Source: Bacteroidota bacterium (GTDB lineage: Bacteria > Bacteroidota > Bacteroidia > AKYH767-A > OLB10). Taken from it: a DNA stretch of 64,000 nucleotides. Shown one piece after another: positions 42,867 through 57,369 of the stretch. The position numbers were made by a program, and so were the translations under genes. The stretch covers positions 1 through 64,000 of the forward strand of contig JADJOA010000002.1 in NCBI GenBank assembly GCA_016714005.1, in the 5' to 3' direction. Position 1 is the first letter of the stretch; each line of letters starts with the position of its first letter. Under the pieces are notes generated by a model. It was not told the DNA's origin, made no database searches, and saw only the letters and a program-made list of their open reading frames with translations.

Positions 42867-45563
42867 ATGAAAAAAACTATCTACTTACTGATATTGGCAG
42901 TTGCCTGCAACCTTGCCAAAGCCCAAACAAATATTTTTCACGAAAACATGGAAAACATTGACAGTGTTTTTGCATCGGGTAACCCGGGTTGGTTTGCAAA
43001 TACAAGGTTGCAAACAAGCGGCACACAATCCGATTCCACTTCCATAACCATAAGTGATACATCATTTTTAGAAACACAAAGTTTTGATTTAACAGGTTAC
43101 ACTTACGTGCTTTTTAATTTTAATCATATATGTAAGCTTAGTTTTTTTGATAAAGGAGTAGTTGAAGTTTTTAATGGCAGTGTATGGATTCAACTAACAT
43201 CACAACACATGGTTGCTGGCCAAACAGATAGTGTGGCTTTTGCTGGACTTGCTAATGTTTTTTCAGAAGCTGTTAATCCTGCATGGCTGCCCGGGCAAAT
43301 TGTTTCTCCCGATAATTCATGGTGGCAGAATGTTGCCTTTGATGTTTCAGCATTGCTTGCCAATGTGTCTAATGCAAAAATCCGCTGGTCAGCAATAGAT
43401 TTTGGAACGCCCGGAGGAGATTTTCGTGCAGGCTGGTTTATTGATGACGTAAATGTAATTGCAGCCCCTTGTGAACTGCAACCACCATCGCTCACTCAGC
43501 TAACTCCCATCTTGCAAAACACGGTACTTAGCACCGGTCCTTATACACTCAATATAAATTTAGCTGACGTATCAGGTATTGACACTAATAACGTTTTTTT
43601 AATTTACACATTAAATAACGGATTGCCAGATAGCGTGTTGATGATAAACACATCAGGAAATATTTTCTCTGGGATTATCCCAGCCGTTTCTGATAGCGAT
43701 TCGGTTTGTTATTATTTTTCTGCACGCGATTTTTCTACATGTTTTAATTCTATCGCTTATCCTTCATCGGGGTGCATTAATTTTCTTGCGTTGTCAGGTT
43801 TAACCATTCCGTTTTGCGATAGTTTTGATTTCAATAATTTTTGGACTCCAACTATATTAACCGGTTCCCCCTGGCAAATTGGTTCACCAAATACATCTCC
43901 GCCATCAGCATATTCAGCACCTAATGTGTGGGAGGTAGCGCTAAACTCGCAGTATGTTGGCAATACACAATCATATCTTACTTCACCTCCCTTAAGCTTT
44001 ATAAATATTACAAATGCCAATCTTAACTTTTGGTTTTATTCCGATTGCGAAAACACTTGGGATGGTACTCGGATGGAATATTCTATTGACAATGGGACTT
44101 CATGGGTAACACTTGGAGGTTTAGGTACCGGGGTAAATTGGTATAACGATGCTTCTTTAAATTCAAGTTTATTACCGGGCTGGACGGGTAATGGCTTAAG
44201 CACAGGAGGCGGTTCATTGTGGTTAAATGCACAGCACAATTTAAGTGTACTTAACAATCAGCCCAACGTGCTATTACGTTTCGTTTTCACATCCGATGGT
44301 TCAGTTCAGGACAACGGCTTTGCCATTGATGACTTCTGCATTTCTGTTCCTACTTACGATGATGCCGGAGTTACAACTGTGTCTTCAACGCAACAAAACC
44401 TGCCGGCTGCCGGAACAGCGGATAGCATAAACGTTACTCTAAAAAATTATGGCGGAAACCCCATTCAAAATATTCCGGTGTATTTTGCAATAAATAATGG
44501 GGCTGCCTTTGGTCCGTATATTTACACTGACACTATTCAGCCCTTACAATCCTCACCCCTGTTTACAATACCCGGACTTACCTACACAGTGCCTTCCGGT
44601 GCCTATTCCATTTGTGCATGGACAGATTATCTTCAGGATAGCTTCAGTGCGAACGATACATCATGTACATTAACAAGCTCTGTTATAACCATAGCCATAA
44701 CAGATACAAATACTTACTGCGATAATTTTGAAAACGGAAATAATGGTTGGCAAAGTAAAATTGAAGCATTGGGAAATAGTTCAACTAAATGGGAATTAGG
44801 CTTGCCTTCTGTGGGACAAACAAATTCTACTCATTCAGGAATCAATGCATGGGATATAAACCTTGATTCGGTTTACTCAAACAACGCTAACACTGTTTTA
44901 ATATCTCCATACTTTAGCGTAAGTGCAAATGCTAATCCTAATCTATCTTTTTGGGCAAACTATAATGTTGAAAATTTTTGGGATGGTGTTCGATTGGAAT
45001 TTTCAGCGGATGGAATTGTTTGGAATACCATTGGCACCGTTGGCGATACTTCTGGTACAAACTGGTACAATACACAAACTGTAACATGCAGTAATTTACC
45101 AGGCTGGAGTAACTCAAGTGCGGGTTGGCGTGCTATTCAATATAAAAATATGTATTTTTTAAATGGTCAAAATATTCAACTCCGTTTTTCATTTTGTTCA
45201 GATGGTGTGGTAACAAGAGATGGGTTTAGTATTGATGACTTTTGTTTCGGAAACGATACTTCTTTTACCACCTCTTTTAATGAAATTAGTCAACAACAAC
45301 ATAATGGAGTGTTTATTCAGGCAAATCCTAATCCCTTCTCACAAAGTACTACCTTAGAATTTTTTATTCCGCAGAGCGGCATTTGTTCTTTTGGTATTAG
45401 CGATTTATCGGGTCGTATAGTCAGAAACACTTTCCATAAAAAATTTTCAGCCGGTAAAAATCAGATTCATTTAAAAAGCGAGAGACTACAGGCTGGAGTT
45501 TATTTTTTAACCCTCTATTACAAAAACAGAAATTATAAAACCAAAATTGTAATTTCAGATTAA
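42867..45563 (+). CDS. T9SS type A cargo with repeated MAM-like domains
   Basis: This is one of the few long intact genes here (898 aa). I choose ATG 42867 (MKKTIYLLILAVACNLAKAQ, a clean signal peptide) over the upstream in-frame start at 42798. Three related beta-sandwich regions are visible. Each has a blade like 'LNFWFYSDCENTWDGTRMEYSID' or 'LSFWANYNVENFWDGVRLEFS', and two end in 'GFAIDDFCI' or 'GFSIDDFCF', as in MAM or jelly-roll domains. A CARDB-like region ('AGVTTVSSTQQNLP') lies between them. The type A sorting domain is 'IQANPNPFSQSTTLEF' to 'NYKTKIVISD'. It is probably an adhesive or carbohydrate-binding surface protein; the ligand is unknown. Confidence 0.88.
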   Translation: MKKTIYLLILAVACNLAKAQTNIFHENMENIDSVFASGNPGWFANTRLQTSGTQSDSTSITISDTSFLETQSFDLTGYTYVLFNFNHICKLSFFDKGVVEVFNGSVWIQLTSQHMVAGQTDSVAFAGLANVFSEAVNPAWLPGQIVSPDNSWWQNVAFDVSALLANVSNAKIRWSAIDFGTPGGDFRAGWFIDDVNVIAAPCELQPPSLTQLTPILQNTVLSTGPYTLNINLADVSGIDTNNVFLIYTLNNGLPDSVLMINTSGNIFSGIIPAVSDSDSVCYYFSARDFSTCFNSIAYPSSGCINFLALSGLTIPFCDSFDFNNFWTPTILTGSPWQIGSPNTSPPSAYSAPNVWEVALNSQYVGNTQSYLTSPPLSFINITNANLNFWFYSDCENTWDGTRMEYSIDNGTSWVTLGGLGTGVNWYNDASLNSSLLPGWTGNGLSTGGGSLWLNAQHNLSVLNNQPNVLLRFVFTSDGSVQDNGFAIDDFCISVPTYDDAGVTTVSSTQQNLPAAGTADSINVTLKNYGGNPIQNIPVYFAINNGAAFGPYIYTDTIQPLQSSPLFTIPGLTYTVPSGAYSICAWTDYLQDSFSANDTSCTLTSSVITIAITDTNTYCDNFENGNNGWQSKIEALGNSSTKWELGLPSVGQTNSTHSGINAWDINLDSVYSNNANTVLISPYFSVSANANPNLSFWANYNVENFWDGVRLEFSADGIVWNTIGTVGDTSGTNWYNTQTVTCSNLPGWSNSSAGWRAIQYKNMYFLNGQNIQLRFSFCSDGVVTRDGFSIDDFCFGNDTSFTTSFNEISQQQHNGVFIQANPNPFSQSTTLEFFIPQSGICSFGISDLSGRIVRNTFHKKFSAGKNQIHLKSERLQAGVYFLTLYYKNRNYKTKIVISD

Positions 45564-45583
45564 GTAATCTCTCCTTTTCGAGT

Positions 45584-47996
45584 ATGTTTATTTTAAGAAA
45601 AATAACCATCGGATTATTATCATTGATTGTTTTGATATTGATAGGCGTATTTGGTTACTTGTACTATTTGTTACCTTGTTACGATGGCGAAAGAAAAATT
45701 GCAGGTATTAAAAATGAAGTAAAAATTTTGTACGATGAGTTTGCTGTGCCGCACATTTTTGCTCAAAGTAATGAAGATGCATTTATTGCACTTGGCTATG
45801 CGCATGCGCAAGACCGCTTGTTCCAAATGGAATTGCTTAGAAGAGTTGGTGGTGGCAGACTTTCAGAAATTTTCGGAAAAGATCTCGTTAAAGTTGATAA
45901 ACTCTTTAGAGCCCTTGGCATTGCGAAGGTTGCGAAAAAATCAGCAGGCGATTATTTTAAAGACCAATCTCAGTCATATCAGCAACTAACGCTTGCATAC
46001 CTGCAAGGCATCAACAATTATATTGAAAATGGAAAAACTCCTATTGAATTTACGTTACTTGGAATAAAGAAAGAAAAATTTACTGTTGAAGATGTTTATC
46101 TCATAAGCGGTTACATGGCGTTTTCGTTTGCCGAAGCCTTTCGCACAGACCCCATTCTAACTTCAATAAAAAACAAACTTGGCGAAAACTATCTATCAGA
46201 TATTCTTATATCTGATAGCCTGCGTTTTACCACATTACCAAATAATGTTGATGATAGTACTGCTAATTTGAGTGAAAAAATTCTTTCATCATTATCTGAC
46301 ATTCTTTGCAAAAACCCTGCCCCCACTTTTATTGGTAGTAATGCATGGGTAGTCGGTCCAAAAAAATCTGAAAGTGGAAAAGTTCTATTCTGTAACGATA
46401 CCCACATAGGCTACGCTGCACCTTGCGTTTGGTATGAAGCACACTTGCAAACACCAACCGACACATTGTACGGAAATTTTCTTGCTGGTTTTCCTTTTCC
46501 TTTGGTTGGTCATACACGTCATCATTCATGGGGGCTTACTATGTTTGAAAACGATGACATAAATCTCTATCAGGAAAAACTAAATAACGAACAACCCAAT
46601 CAATATTGGCATAATAATAAATGGCTTCCGCTTGAGTCAAGAAAGAAATATTAAAATAAAAAATGAGGAGCCTGTCTCATTTGAAGTGAGGTCAACTCAT
46701 CACGGTGCTATAATTAACAATATTGTTGAAGAGGTTGATTCAACTTTTACAAATCCTATTTCAGTATATTGGACTTACAATCATTTTCCTGCCACCACTA
46801 TTCAGGCTGCATGGCAAATGGCTTTTGCAAAGAATATAAAAGAAATGCAAAGCGGAGTATCACTCATAAATGCCCCCGGACTTAATATTGTATTTGGTGA
46901 TGCCGAAGGCAATATTGCTTGGTGGGTTGCCGCTAAACTTCTAGAATATCATAAAAATGTAAATACCAAACTCATTCTTGATGGAACGCTTGTTGAACAT
47001 GACCCTACTGACACAATTCCATTTGAAGAAAACCCACATTCAATAAATCCGGCCTGCAATTATATTTTCAGTGCGAATAATTATCCACATACCGAAGAAA
47101 AAAAATACATCCCGGGTTATTACGCGCCTCCCGACAGAGCAATTGAAATAAACACTTTTTTGCAGTCAAAAAATAAATTCTCAATCGAAGATTTAAAAAA
47201 ACTACAAGCCTCATCAACCAGTTCGTCCAAAAAACAAATAGCACAAATTATTGTACTTGCACTCAAACAAAAAAGCAATTCGTTCAGTCAACTTCAGAAA
47301 GACGCAATAAAAAATTTAGAAAATTGGAATGGCAATCATGATGCTGATTCTATTACACCATCCATATTCTATACAACACTTTCTTTCATCATGCAACTCA
47401 CCTTGCAGGACGAAATCGGTAGCAGTTCTTATAGCAAATTAGTAAACACACATACACTTAAAGAATCACAAATAAAATTATTAAACCATCCTAACGCTGT
47501 CTGGTGGGACAATATAAATACGAAGGAAAAAGAAACCCAAAGTCAAATAATATTTAACTCATTTGTAAAAGCTGTTGAAGTATTAAAAACAAAATCAGAA
47601 AATGAGATAGCCAAATGGAATTGGAAAAACTACCATACACTCGAACATATACATGCGCTTGGGCAGCAAAAACCTTTAGACAAAATTTTTAATGTCAATA
47701 TGAAAGGAATTAACGGAGGAAACGAAACAGTAAATAATGCAGGGTTCAACTTAGATACTTCAGCATCTTTTTATACAAAATATGGCCCTGCAATGCGCAT
47801 CGCTATCGACTTCTATAAAATTGATTCAGGTTACTCATGCTTACCAACCGGTCAATCCGGATATTTTTTCAGCAAACATTACTCTGATCAATCTCAAATG
47901 TATGCCCAAAACAACTATCGTAGAATGCTAATGAACCTTAATACAATTGGTCAAGAAAACAAAAACCTACTCATTTTAAAACCTTACTTTAATTAA
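45584..47996 (+). CDS. Penicillin acylase family (S45) N-terminal nucleophile hydrolase (one frameshift)
   Basis: This is an amidase of the S45 family, about 804 aa, with an N-terminal membrane or signal helix (ITIGLLSLIVLILIGVFGYL). The alpha part has 'YDEFAVPHIFAQSNEDAFIALGYAHAQDRLFQMELLRR'-like blocks (shortened motif: GYAHAQDRLFQME). The nucleophile is Ser in 'IGSNAWVVGPKKS' (codon 46337), where self-cleavage occurs in this family. The beta part includes 'DAEGNIAWW' and 'NGGNETVNNAGF'. The frame changes near 46645 in an A-rich stretch. The substrate may be an acylated amino acid, a peptide or a signalling lactone; it cannot be told from sequence. Its stop overlaps the convergent porin stop by 8 bases. 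Confidence 0.88.
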
Positions 47997-49772
47997 TTAA
48001 CTGCCAGTTAATCCCAAAAAATATATTCCTGCCGGGCATTGGATAATGAGGAGTTAAAAAATAATTCTTCCCAGATAGCCCCTCATTTAAATGATTAAGT
48101 TCTAAAAATAATTGAGCGCGCTTAATTTTAAGCTTTAGAAAAAAATCTAACATTGGGTAATTGCCAGTTTTAATTTCACTCTGTAAGTAATACTGATCTG
48201 TAACAGGCATATAACCATCTGCATAAAAAGATGAGAAATAAAAAAATCGAATGCCGGTACTAAAGTTCAATTTTTTCTTAAACACGTCTCTTGAGTAATT
48301 AACCTCTGGTTTAAAAACAAATATAGGATAATGATATACGTTAATATTGCTTACCGATGTAAATCTAACTTTGGGAATAAACTTAAATTGTCCAACATCA
48401 ATCTCTTTAGTTAAATCCACGGTCACTATTGAGAGCCCATTGTTGTATTGATCTGGAACTGCCAATGCATTAAAATAAATATAATTTCTGATCAAAGTGT
48501 ATTCAAAAGTTAAAACATTGTCTTTAGTCAAACTTGAAAGTCCAGCACTCAGCAAAACTTTTTTTTCATTATCAAAGTTATTGTTCCATATAAAATTATT
48601 TGAATAATACCTTCGCATTAGAAGAGGGGTGAAATTCTCAGAAAAATTAAACTCAGCAAAAACCCAATAATCATTAACAACTGCTTTGTCAACACGCCCG
48701 CTAATTTTGTTATGATTAACATCAAATGTTTCAACATTATCATTTTGATATTGGAACTCTCCGTGCAATTTTTTTTCTTTATTATAGTAATTTACCTTCA
48801 GTCCCGTGCTGTATGATTTATACCCTCTCTTACTTTCCAAATTTTTATATTCATGTTGCCCGTTTAGAAAATATGGCATAATCTGAAAGGAAGTAAAATC
48901 AGAACCGAAATCAACTCCAAAACCAAACAAATGACTTTGGGATTTTAAAGCTAATGTATCCTTGGTTTGTATGGTATCTAAAAAATAATTCACAAAAAAG
49001 TTCTTATCTTGAGAATAGAAGCCATATTTGTTTATTGAATAATAATATTGTGATTTAGCAAGTACCTCTTTCAATTTAAACTTGGTTCTTATTATTGAAT
49101 CAGGCATTATTTTATAAAAAGAATACGAATTAGAAAGAAATATTGACCTGTTTTTTAAAGCAGACTCTGATGATTTTAAGTTAATAGGGTTAAGATTTGC
49201 AGATAGATTTTTTGACTCTAAGAAAAGAGAATCAGATGATAGTCCTCCGTTTAATTCTCTCTTGAACTTATAAGACTTATACCAGCAAAAAATTATATTT
49301 CTTATTTGCAGAGTATAATTTCAATAGGGGCTTTAAAAAAATACTATTATACTTATCCCTTTGAAAAAAACCGATTGAAGATTTTGTAGAAAAGTCTAAC
49401 ACAAAACTACCAAAGCTCCCCAGTTTTTGTTCGTGAATAAGACGTAGTCCGTTAGTTTTTTTTGACCCTCTTACAAATCTTAAATCTGCATTACAACTAC
49501 AAGAGTCGCAATAAAAATTCCAATTTTCTCTTTTTAAAATCACTTCAAGCAAATGTTGTCTTTTAAAATTTGATTGAAAATTGTTATTCCCTTTGAGTAA
49601 AATTAAGGAATTGATGATCAATTGAGGTTTGATTAGTCTGGCCAATGAGAAAAGGACTGTCAATATTATTTTCTAAAAAACCAGAAGGTAAATTCTGTGA
49701 GAATGTATTAGAAAACAATAACACAGCCAATGCAGAAAACAAAAAAAATTTAATTGATAGATAAAAGCACAT
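47989..49772 (-). CDS. Putative outer-membrane porin, Porin_10-like (two frameshifts)
   Basis: This is a beta-barrel protein of about 594 aa. ATG 49772 begins a signal peptide (MCFYLSIKFFLFSALAVLLFSNTFSQ). The rest is a series of amphipathic strands ('FGFGVDFGSDFTSFQIMPYF', 'VFAEFNFSENFTPLLMRRYY', 'YLQSEIKTGNYPMLDFFLKL') ending 'GRNIFFGINWQLIN'. That pattern fits the Bacteroidota putative-porin family. Breaks fall near 49600 (A/G run; expected NFTKGNNNFQSN) and near 49283 (T run; expected KKYNFCWYKSYKFKRE). It is probably a general or nutrient channel. The gene reads away from the rrn operon terminator on the same strand. Confidence 0.8.
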
Positions 49773-49795
49773 TTCAACCGGTAATATTATAAATA

Positions 49796-49827
49796 AAAAA
49801 ACCTCGCCTGATAAGACGAGGTTTTTT
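49796..49827 (-). terminator. Terminator of the rrn operon
   Basis: AAAAAACCTCG (49796-49806) and CGAGGTTTTTT (49817-49827) form an 11-bp stem with a 10-base loop. On the minus strand the stem ends in a T tract. It lies just after the 5S gene. Confidence 0.9.
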
Positions 49828-49835
49828 AAATTTAA

Positions 49836-49944
49836 CGGCAACAACATACTATCCCACATTGTATTGCAGTACCATCTGCGCTAAGGGGCTTAACTTCTCT
49901 GTTCGGTATGGGAAGAGGTGAACACCCTTGCTATAGTCACCATA
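49836..49944 (-). rRNA. rrf: 5S ribosomal RNA
   Basis: The minus strand shows the typical 5S core: CACCTCTTCCCATACCGAAC and the AAGTTAAGCC segment, with complementary ends (GGTGACTATAGC... and ...GTTGTTGCC). It is about 109 bases long, at the normal place after 23S. The ends are estimated to within a few bases. Confidence 0.93.
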
Positions 49945-49997
49945 AATACTTTACTAAATGACATTTTAGGAAAAAAATTAATCAAATAAATCTAATT

Positions 49998-52862
<2,865 letters not shown>

Positions 52863-52926
52863 TTTTTTTACTTGATTAATTTTTTTCCAATATGTCAAAG
52901 AACTTAAATTTCACACGATGTGAAAC

Positions 52927-53003
52927 TGGTGGAGAATAACGGATTCGAACCGATGACCCCCTGCGTGCAAGGCAGGTGCTCTAGCCAGCTGAGCTAATTC
53001 CCC
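52927..53003 (-). tRNA. tRNA-Ala (anticodon TGC)
   Basis: The minus-strand gene is GGGGAATTAGCTCAGCTGG... with anticodon TGC in CTTGCAC and T-loop GGTTCGAATCC. The 3' end is TCTCCACCA, so CCA is encoded. It lies between 16S and 23S, as in most Bacteroidota rrn operons. Confidence 0.97.
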
Positions 53004-53049
53004 AAACGAGTTTGTGTTTAACTATGAAGCTAAACTACAATAGTTTATG

Positions 53050-53123
53050 TAGTCCCGAGCAGATTTGAACTGCTGACCCCTACATTATCAGTGTAGTGCT
53101 CTAACCAACTGAGCTACGGGACT
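53050..53123 (-). tRNA. tRNA-Ile (anticodon GAT)
   Basis: The minus-strand gene is AGTCCCGTAGCTCAGTTGG... with anticodon GAT in CTGATAA. T-arm bases are GTTCAAATCTGC and the acceptor CGGGACT pairs with AGTCCCG. After the discriminator A the genome reads CAT, so CCA is not encoded. It is the first spacer tRNA after 16S. Confidence 0.97.
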
Positions 53124-53204
53124 ATGCCTGAAGATCAGAAGTTTTGATTTACTTCAGTGATGAGCACCACGATAACTCGATGTGGGAATTTTTTAAGTGT
53201 AAAA

Positions 53205-53235
53205 GATTAAATAAGGAAATGACAAGAAGGAAATC
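53205..53235 (-). other. 16S trailer half of an RNase III-type processing stem
   Basis: On the minus strand GATTTCCTT (53235-53227) and CTTGTCATTTCCT (53226-53214) are exactly complementary to the leader AAGGAAATC (54801-54793) and AGGAAATGACAAG (54840-54828). Pairing continues with GATTAA/TTAATC and one bulge. Confidence 0.75.
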
Positions 53236-53240
53236 ACTCC

Positions 53241-54766
<1,526 letters not shown>

Positions 54767-54792
54767 AAGTTTGTTTTAAATTATTGCTCTGG

Positions 54793-54847
54793 GATTTCCT
54801 TACTGTCTTAGTAAACTAAGACTAGTGCTTGTCATTTCCTATTAATC
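54793..54847 (-). other. 16S leader half of the processing stem, with inserted palindrome
   Basis: The two pairing segments (54828-54840 and 54793-54801) are separated by a self-complementary hairpin. GTCTTAGT (54805-54812) and ACTAAGAC (54815-54822) form a perfect 8-bp palindrome, extended by ACT/AGT around a bulge. The hairpin would stick out from the long stem. Confidence 0.7.
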
Positions 54848-54900
54848 TTCAAAGAACGTTAAGTATATATTACTAAATACTTGTTTTTAAATTGGGAGCG

Positions 54901-54932
54901 CGAAAGTATATACTCTAAATATAACTTCCAAA
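54901..54932 (-). promoter_or_regulatory. rrn promoter P2 (proximal)
   Basis: Read on the minus strand, TTTG (54932-54929) is followed after 20 bases by TACTTTCG (54908-54901), then CGCTCCC. This is close to the -33/-7 pattern, with one mismatch in the -7 element. Confidence 0.5.
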
Positions 54933-55004
54933 TTTTTTTTAAAGTTTTTTAAAGTTATTTTTAACTCCGGCTTTTTAAGAACTCCATTCCGTTAAATGGG
55001 GCTG

Positions 55005-55035
55005 CAAATGTAAAGTCCTTTATTTAATTTACAAA
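55005..55035 (-). promoter_or_regulatory. rrn promoter P1 (distal)
   Basis: On the minus strand TTTG (55035-55032), a 19-base spacer, then TACATTTG (55012-55005) and C match the Bacteroidota consensus TTTG-N19-TAnnTTTG exactly. It lies about 240 bases before the 16S gene. Confidence 0.65.
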
Positions 55036-55103
55036 TAATGCTGAAACTTTTTTTTAAACAATTGTTAATTACCTCAAATGAGGGCTTATTAGTAGTATAA
55101 TTT

Positions 55104-55841
55104 ATGTACCCGCATGAGAGTGTATTTCAGTTCAAACAGTTTAATGTAAAGCAAAACAAATGTGCCATGAAAATTGGCACCGATGGTGTTTTACTTGGGG
55201 CTTGGACGAAGGTTGAGGATGCTAAAAGTATATTAGATGTAGGTACAGGTACCGGACTTATTGCATTGATGGTTGCTCAAAAAAGCAATATTTTGATTGA
55301 TGCTTTAGATATAGATATAAATTCTTTCGAGCAATCAAAGGAAAATTTTGAAACCTCACCATGGAAAGATAGACTTAACTGCTTTAAGATCGCTATTCAG
55401 GATTACTCGAGGAATACAAACAAAAGATATGACTTGATCGTGAGCAATCCTCCATACTTTATTAATTCTCCTAAATCAAATATTGATGCAAGGGCTACAG
55501 CAAGACACATGGATGAGTCACTATCCCCAGAGGATTTGGTTAATGCAGTTTACATTTTATTGAAGGAAAATGGTCGTTTTAATGTTATACTTCCTTTGAG
55601 AGAAGGAAATTTGTTTACCACTATAGCAGAAAAATCAGGTTTGTTTTGTAACAGACTTGTGAGGGTTTATACCAAACCAGATAAAACTGAAAAAAGACTA
55701 CTAATGACTTTTGGAAAAACAAGAACAACCGTGGAAACTGATAAACTTTATATTCAAAACGAGAACGGGGAATACAGTAAGGAGTTTATTGCCTTAACGA
55801 GTCATTACTATACTCATTTACCTGGCTTACCTAATCTCTGA
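55104..55841 (+). CDS. trmN6: tRNA1(Val) (adenine(37)-N6)-methyltransferase
   Basis: This intact 245-aa class I SAM-dependent methyltransferase has the SAM loop 'ILDVGTGTGLIALMVA' and the adenine-N6 motif 'IVSNPPYF'. Its N-terminus 'FQFKQFNVKQNKCAMKIGTDGVLLGAW' is diagnostic of the TrmN6/YfiC family. The enzyme methylates A37 of tRNA-Val. It is transcribed away from the rrn operon and its stop is 4 bases from the convergent saccharopine dehydrogenase stop. Confidence 0.92.
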   Translation: MYPHESVFQFKQFNVKQNKCAMKIGTDGVLLGAWTKVEDAKSILDVGTGTGLIALMVAQKSNILIDALDIDINSFEQSKENFETSPWKDRLNCFKIAIQDYSRNTNKRYDLIVSNPPYFINSPKSNIDARATARHMDESLSPEDLVNAVYILLKENGRFNVILPLREGNLFTTIAEKSGLFCNRLVRVYTKPDKTEKRLLMTFGKTRTTVETDKLYIQNENGEYSKEFIALTSHYYTHLPGLPNL

Positions 55842-55845
55842 AAGG

Positions 55846-57182
55846 TTAGATAATTCCTCCTGAATCGTTAAAAGTGATTCCATATTTTTCCAATTCCTTT
55901 AAAGTGTGGTCATATACAGATACATGATTAGGAATTACCACCCCTTTTAACTTTATTGCCCCGTTTAGTATATTTTTTACTGCTATTGCTAATGGTAATC
56001 CTACGGTTTTTGCCATTGCAGTATAGGAGGCATCTTCACCCGTGACAATAAGGTTGGAGGTAAGTTGATGTTTTTTACCTTTTATATCATTATACACAAA
56101 TATGTGGCTCATTACTATCTGATCAAGGTCTAAGGGTTGAAGCGCCCATTTTTTTTCTAATAATTGCTGGAGGATCACCGCAGGAGAAACATTTGTAATG
56201 GGCACTATCTCATTTGAAGTTATTCCAGTAGAAATTATTTTCTCAAATACCGATTCATCATTTGTATATCGGTTTATAAATTGTTTTAATGCCTCCTCGA
56301 TATAGTTAATAGAAACATGCCGGAGAAATCCCGATAGAAATGTGCGATATGAAAGTGGTACGGGAGCATCAATTAAATATGTATCGTCCGTTAAGCCAAG
56401 TTGAACAAAGATATTCCAAGCCGCACAGAAACCTTGATTGCGAAGTGTCCCGCGAATCATGGTAGGAATTCCCTCTAACCCATATTGCTTTATATAGGAT
56501 AAAGAATCGCGGTTAGCATAGCCATCATAAATTACATCATTAACTTTAATTTTTTCTATGTCGGAAAAAAGGCGTTGGTATGGAATATACTTAAATGTTC
56601 CATGTTCTATAAACTTAGCTGTTGACTGCCCCGCAAGAATTACGTTACGAGGGTTCCATGTAAACTTATATCCCCAAGGGTTATCGTTTGATTGAGGTGC
56701 TATTAATCCACCGGTGTATGATTTGAATGATTTTATTTCTCCTCCATCGGCTTTTATTTTTTCTATTATTTTCATGGCGCTCATGTGGTCTAAGCCCGGA
56801 TCAAGACCACATTCATTTAAAAAATCAAGCCTTTATCAAATACATGGTGATGCCGCGTCTGCATTTGAGGTGAAACATAAGATGCAGTTGCAAGGTTCTT
56901 GTTGAGTTCTAAACAATTGTCGGCTATAATTTCGTGAAGTGCAGGAGGAAGAAGTGAAACAACTATATCTGCTTTAGCTATAAGATTTTTTCTTTGTTCA
57001 TCATCATTAATGTTTACTTGAACAGCATTGCCTAAAGGGTTATTACCAATTTTTTGTTGGGCATTGCTAAGTAAATTATCAGCCACCGTAACGTTCCAAC
57101 TACCAGAGGAAGCATTGTCTAAAAAATATTTAATTAAGTAAGGAGATGATTTGCCGGCAACGAGCACTAAGATGTTGCGCAT
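55846..57182 (-). CDS. Saccharopine dehydrogenase family protein (one frameshift)
   Basis: This is a NAD(P)-dependent dehydrogenase of about 445 aa. The N-terminal Rossmann part is 'ILVLVAGKSSPYLIKYFL', 'ADIVVSLLPPALHEIIADNC' and 'NLATASYVSPQM'. The catalytic half is 'ECGLDPGLDHMSAMK' and 'YTGGLIAPQSNDNPWGYKFTWNP', typical of saccharopine reductase/LYS9-like enzymes of lysine metabolism. The break at the A6 run 56819-56824 (one base short; expected IFLNECGLDPG) splits the gene in two. The biochemical direction and exact substrate are not shown by the sequence. Confidence 0.9.
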
Positions 57183-57369
57183 GTGTTAGTGGGTTGTGAG
57201 TTGAAAATGGTGAATCGTGAATGTTTTACTGTTAATTGGTTGGCGAAAGTAACAATATGGGTGTGAGTAATTTGTTGGTTGTGCAACAAAGTTGATTAAT
57301 TGAGAATTCATAGTTTCGCGGTGCTTTGGCTTAAAAGATGTAAAGCCATTAAAAACTAAAACACACAAT

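Larger units (their letters stand above)
54767..55103. other. rrn leader and promoter region, also upstream of trmN6
   Basis: This stretch of about 337 bases without coding capacity holds the 16S leader and two candidate rrn promoters on the minus strand, and the upstream region of trmN6 on the plus strand. I see no TAnnTTTG element for trmN6. Confidence 0.6.
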
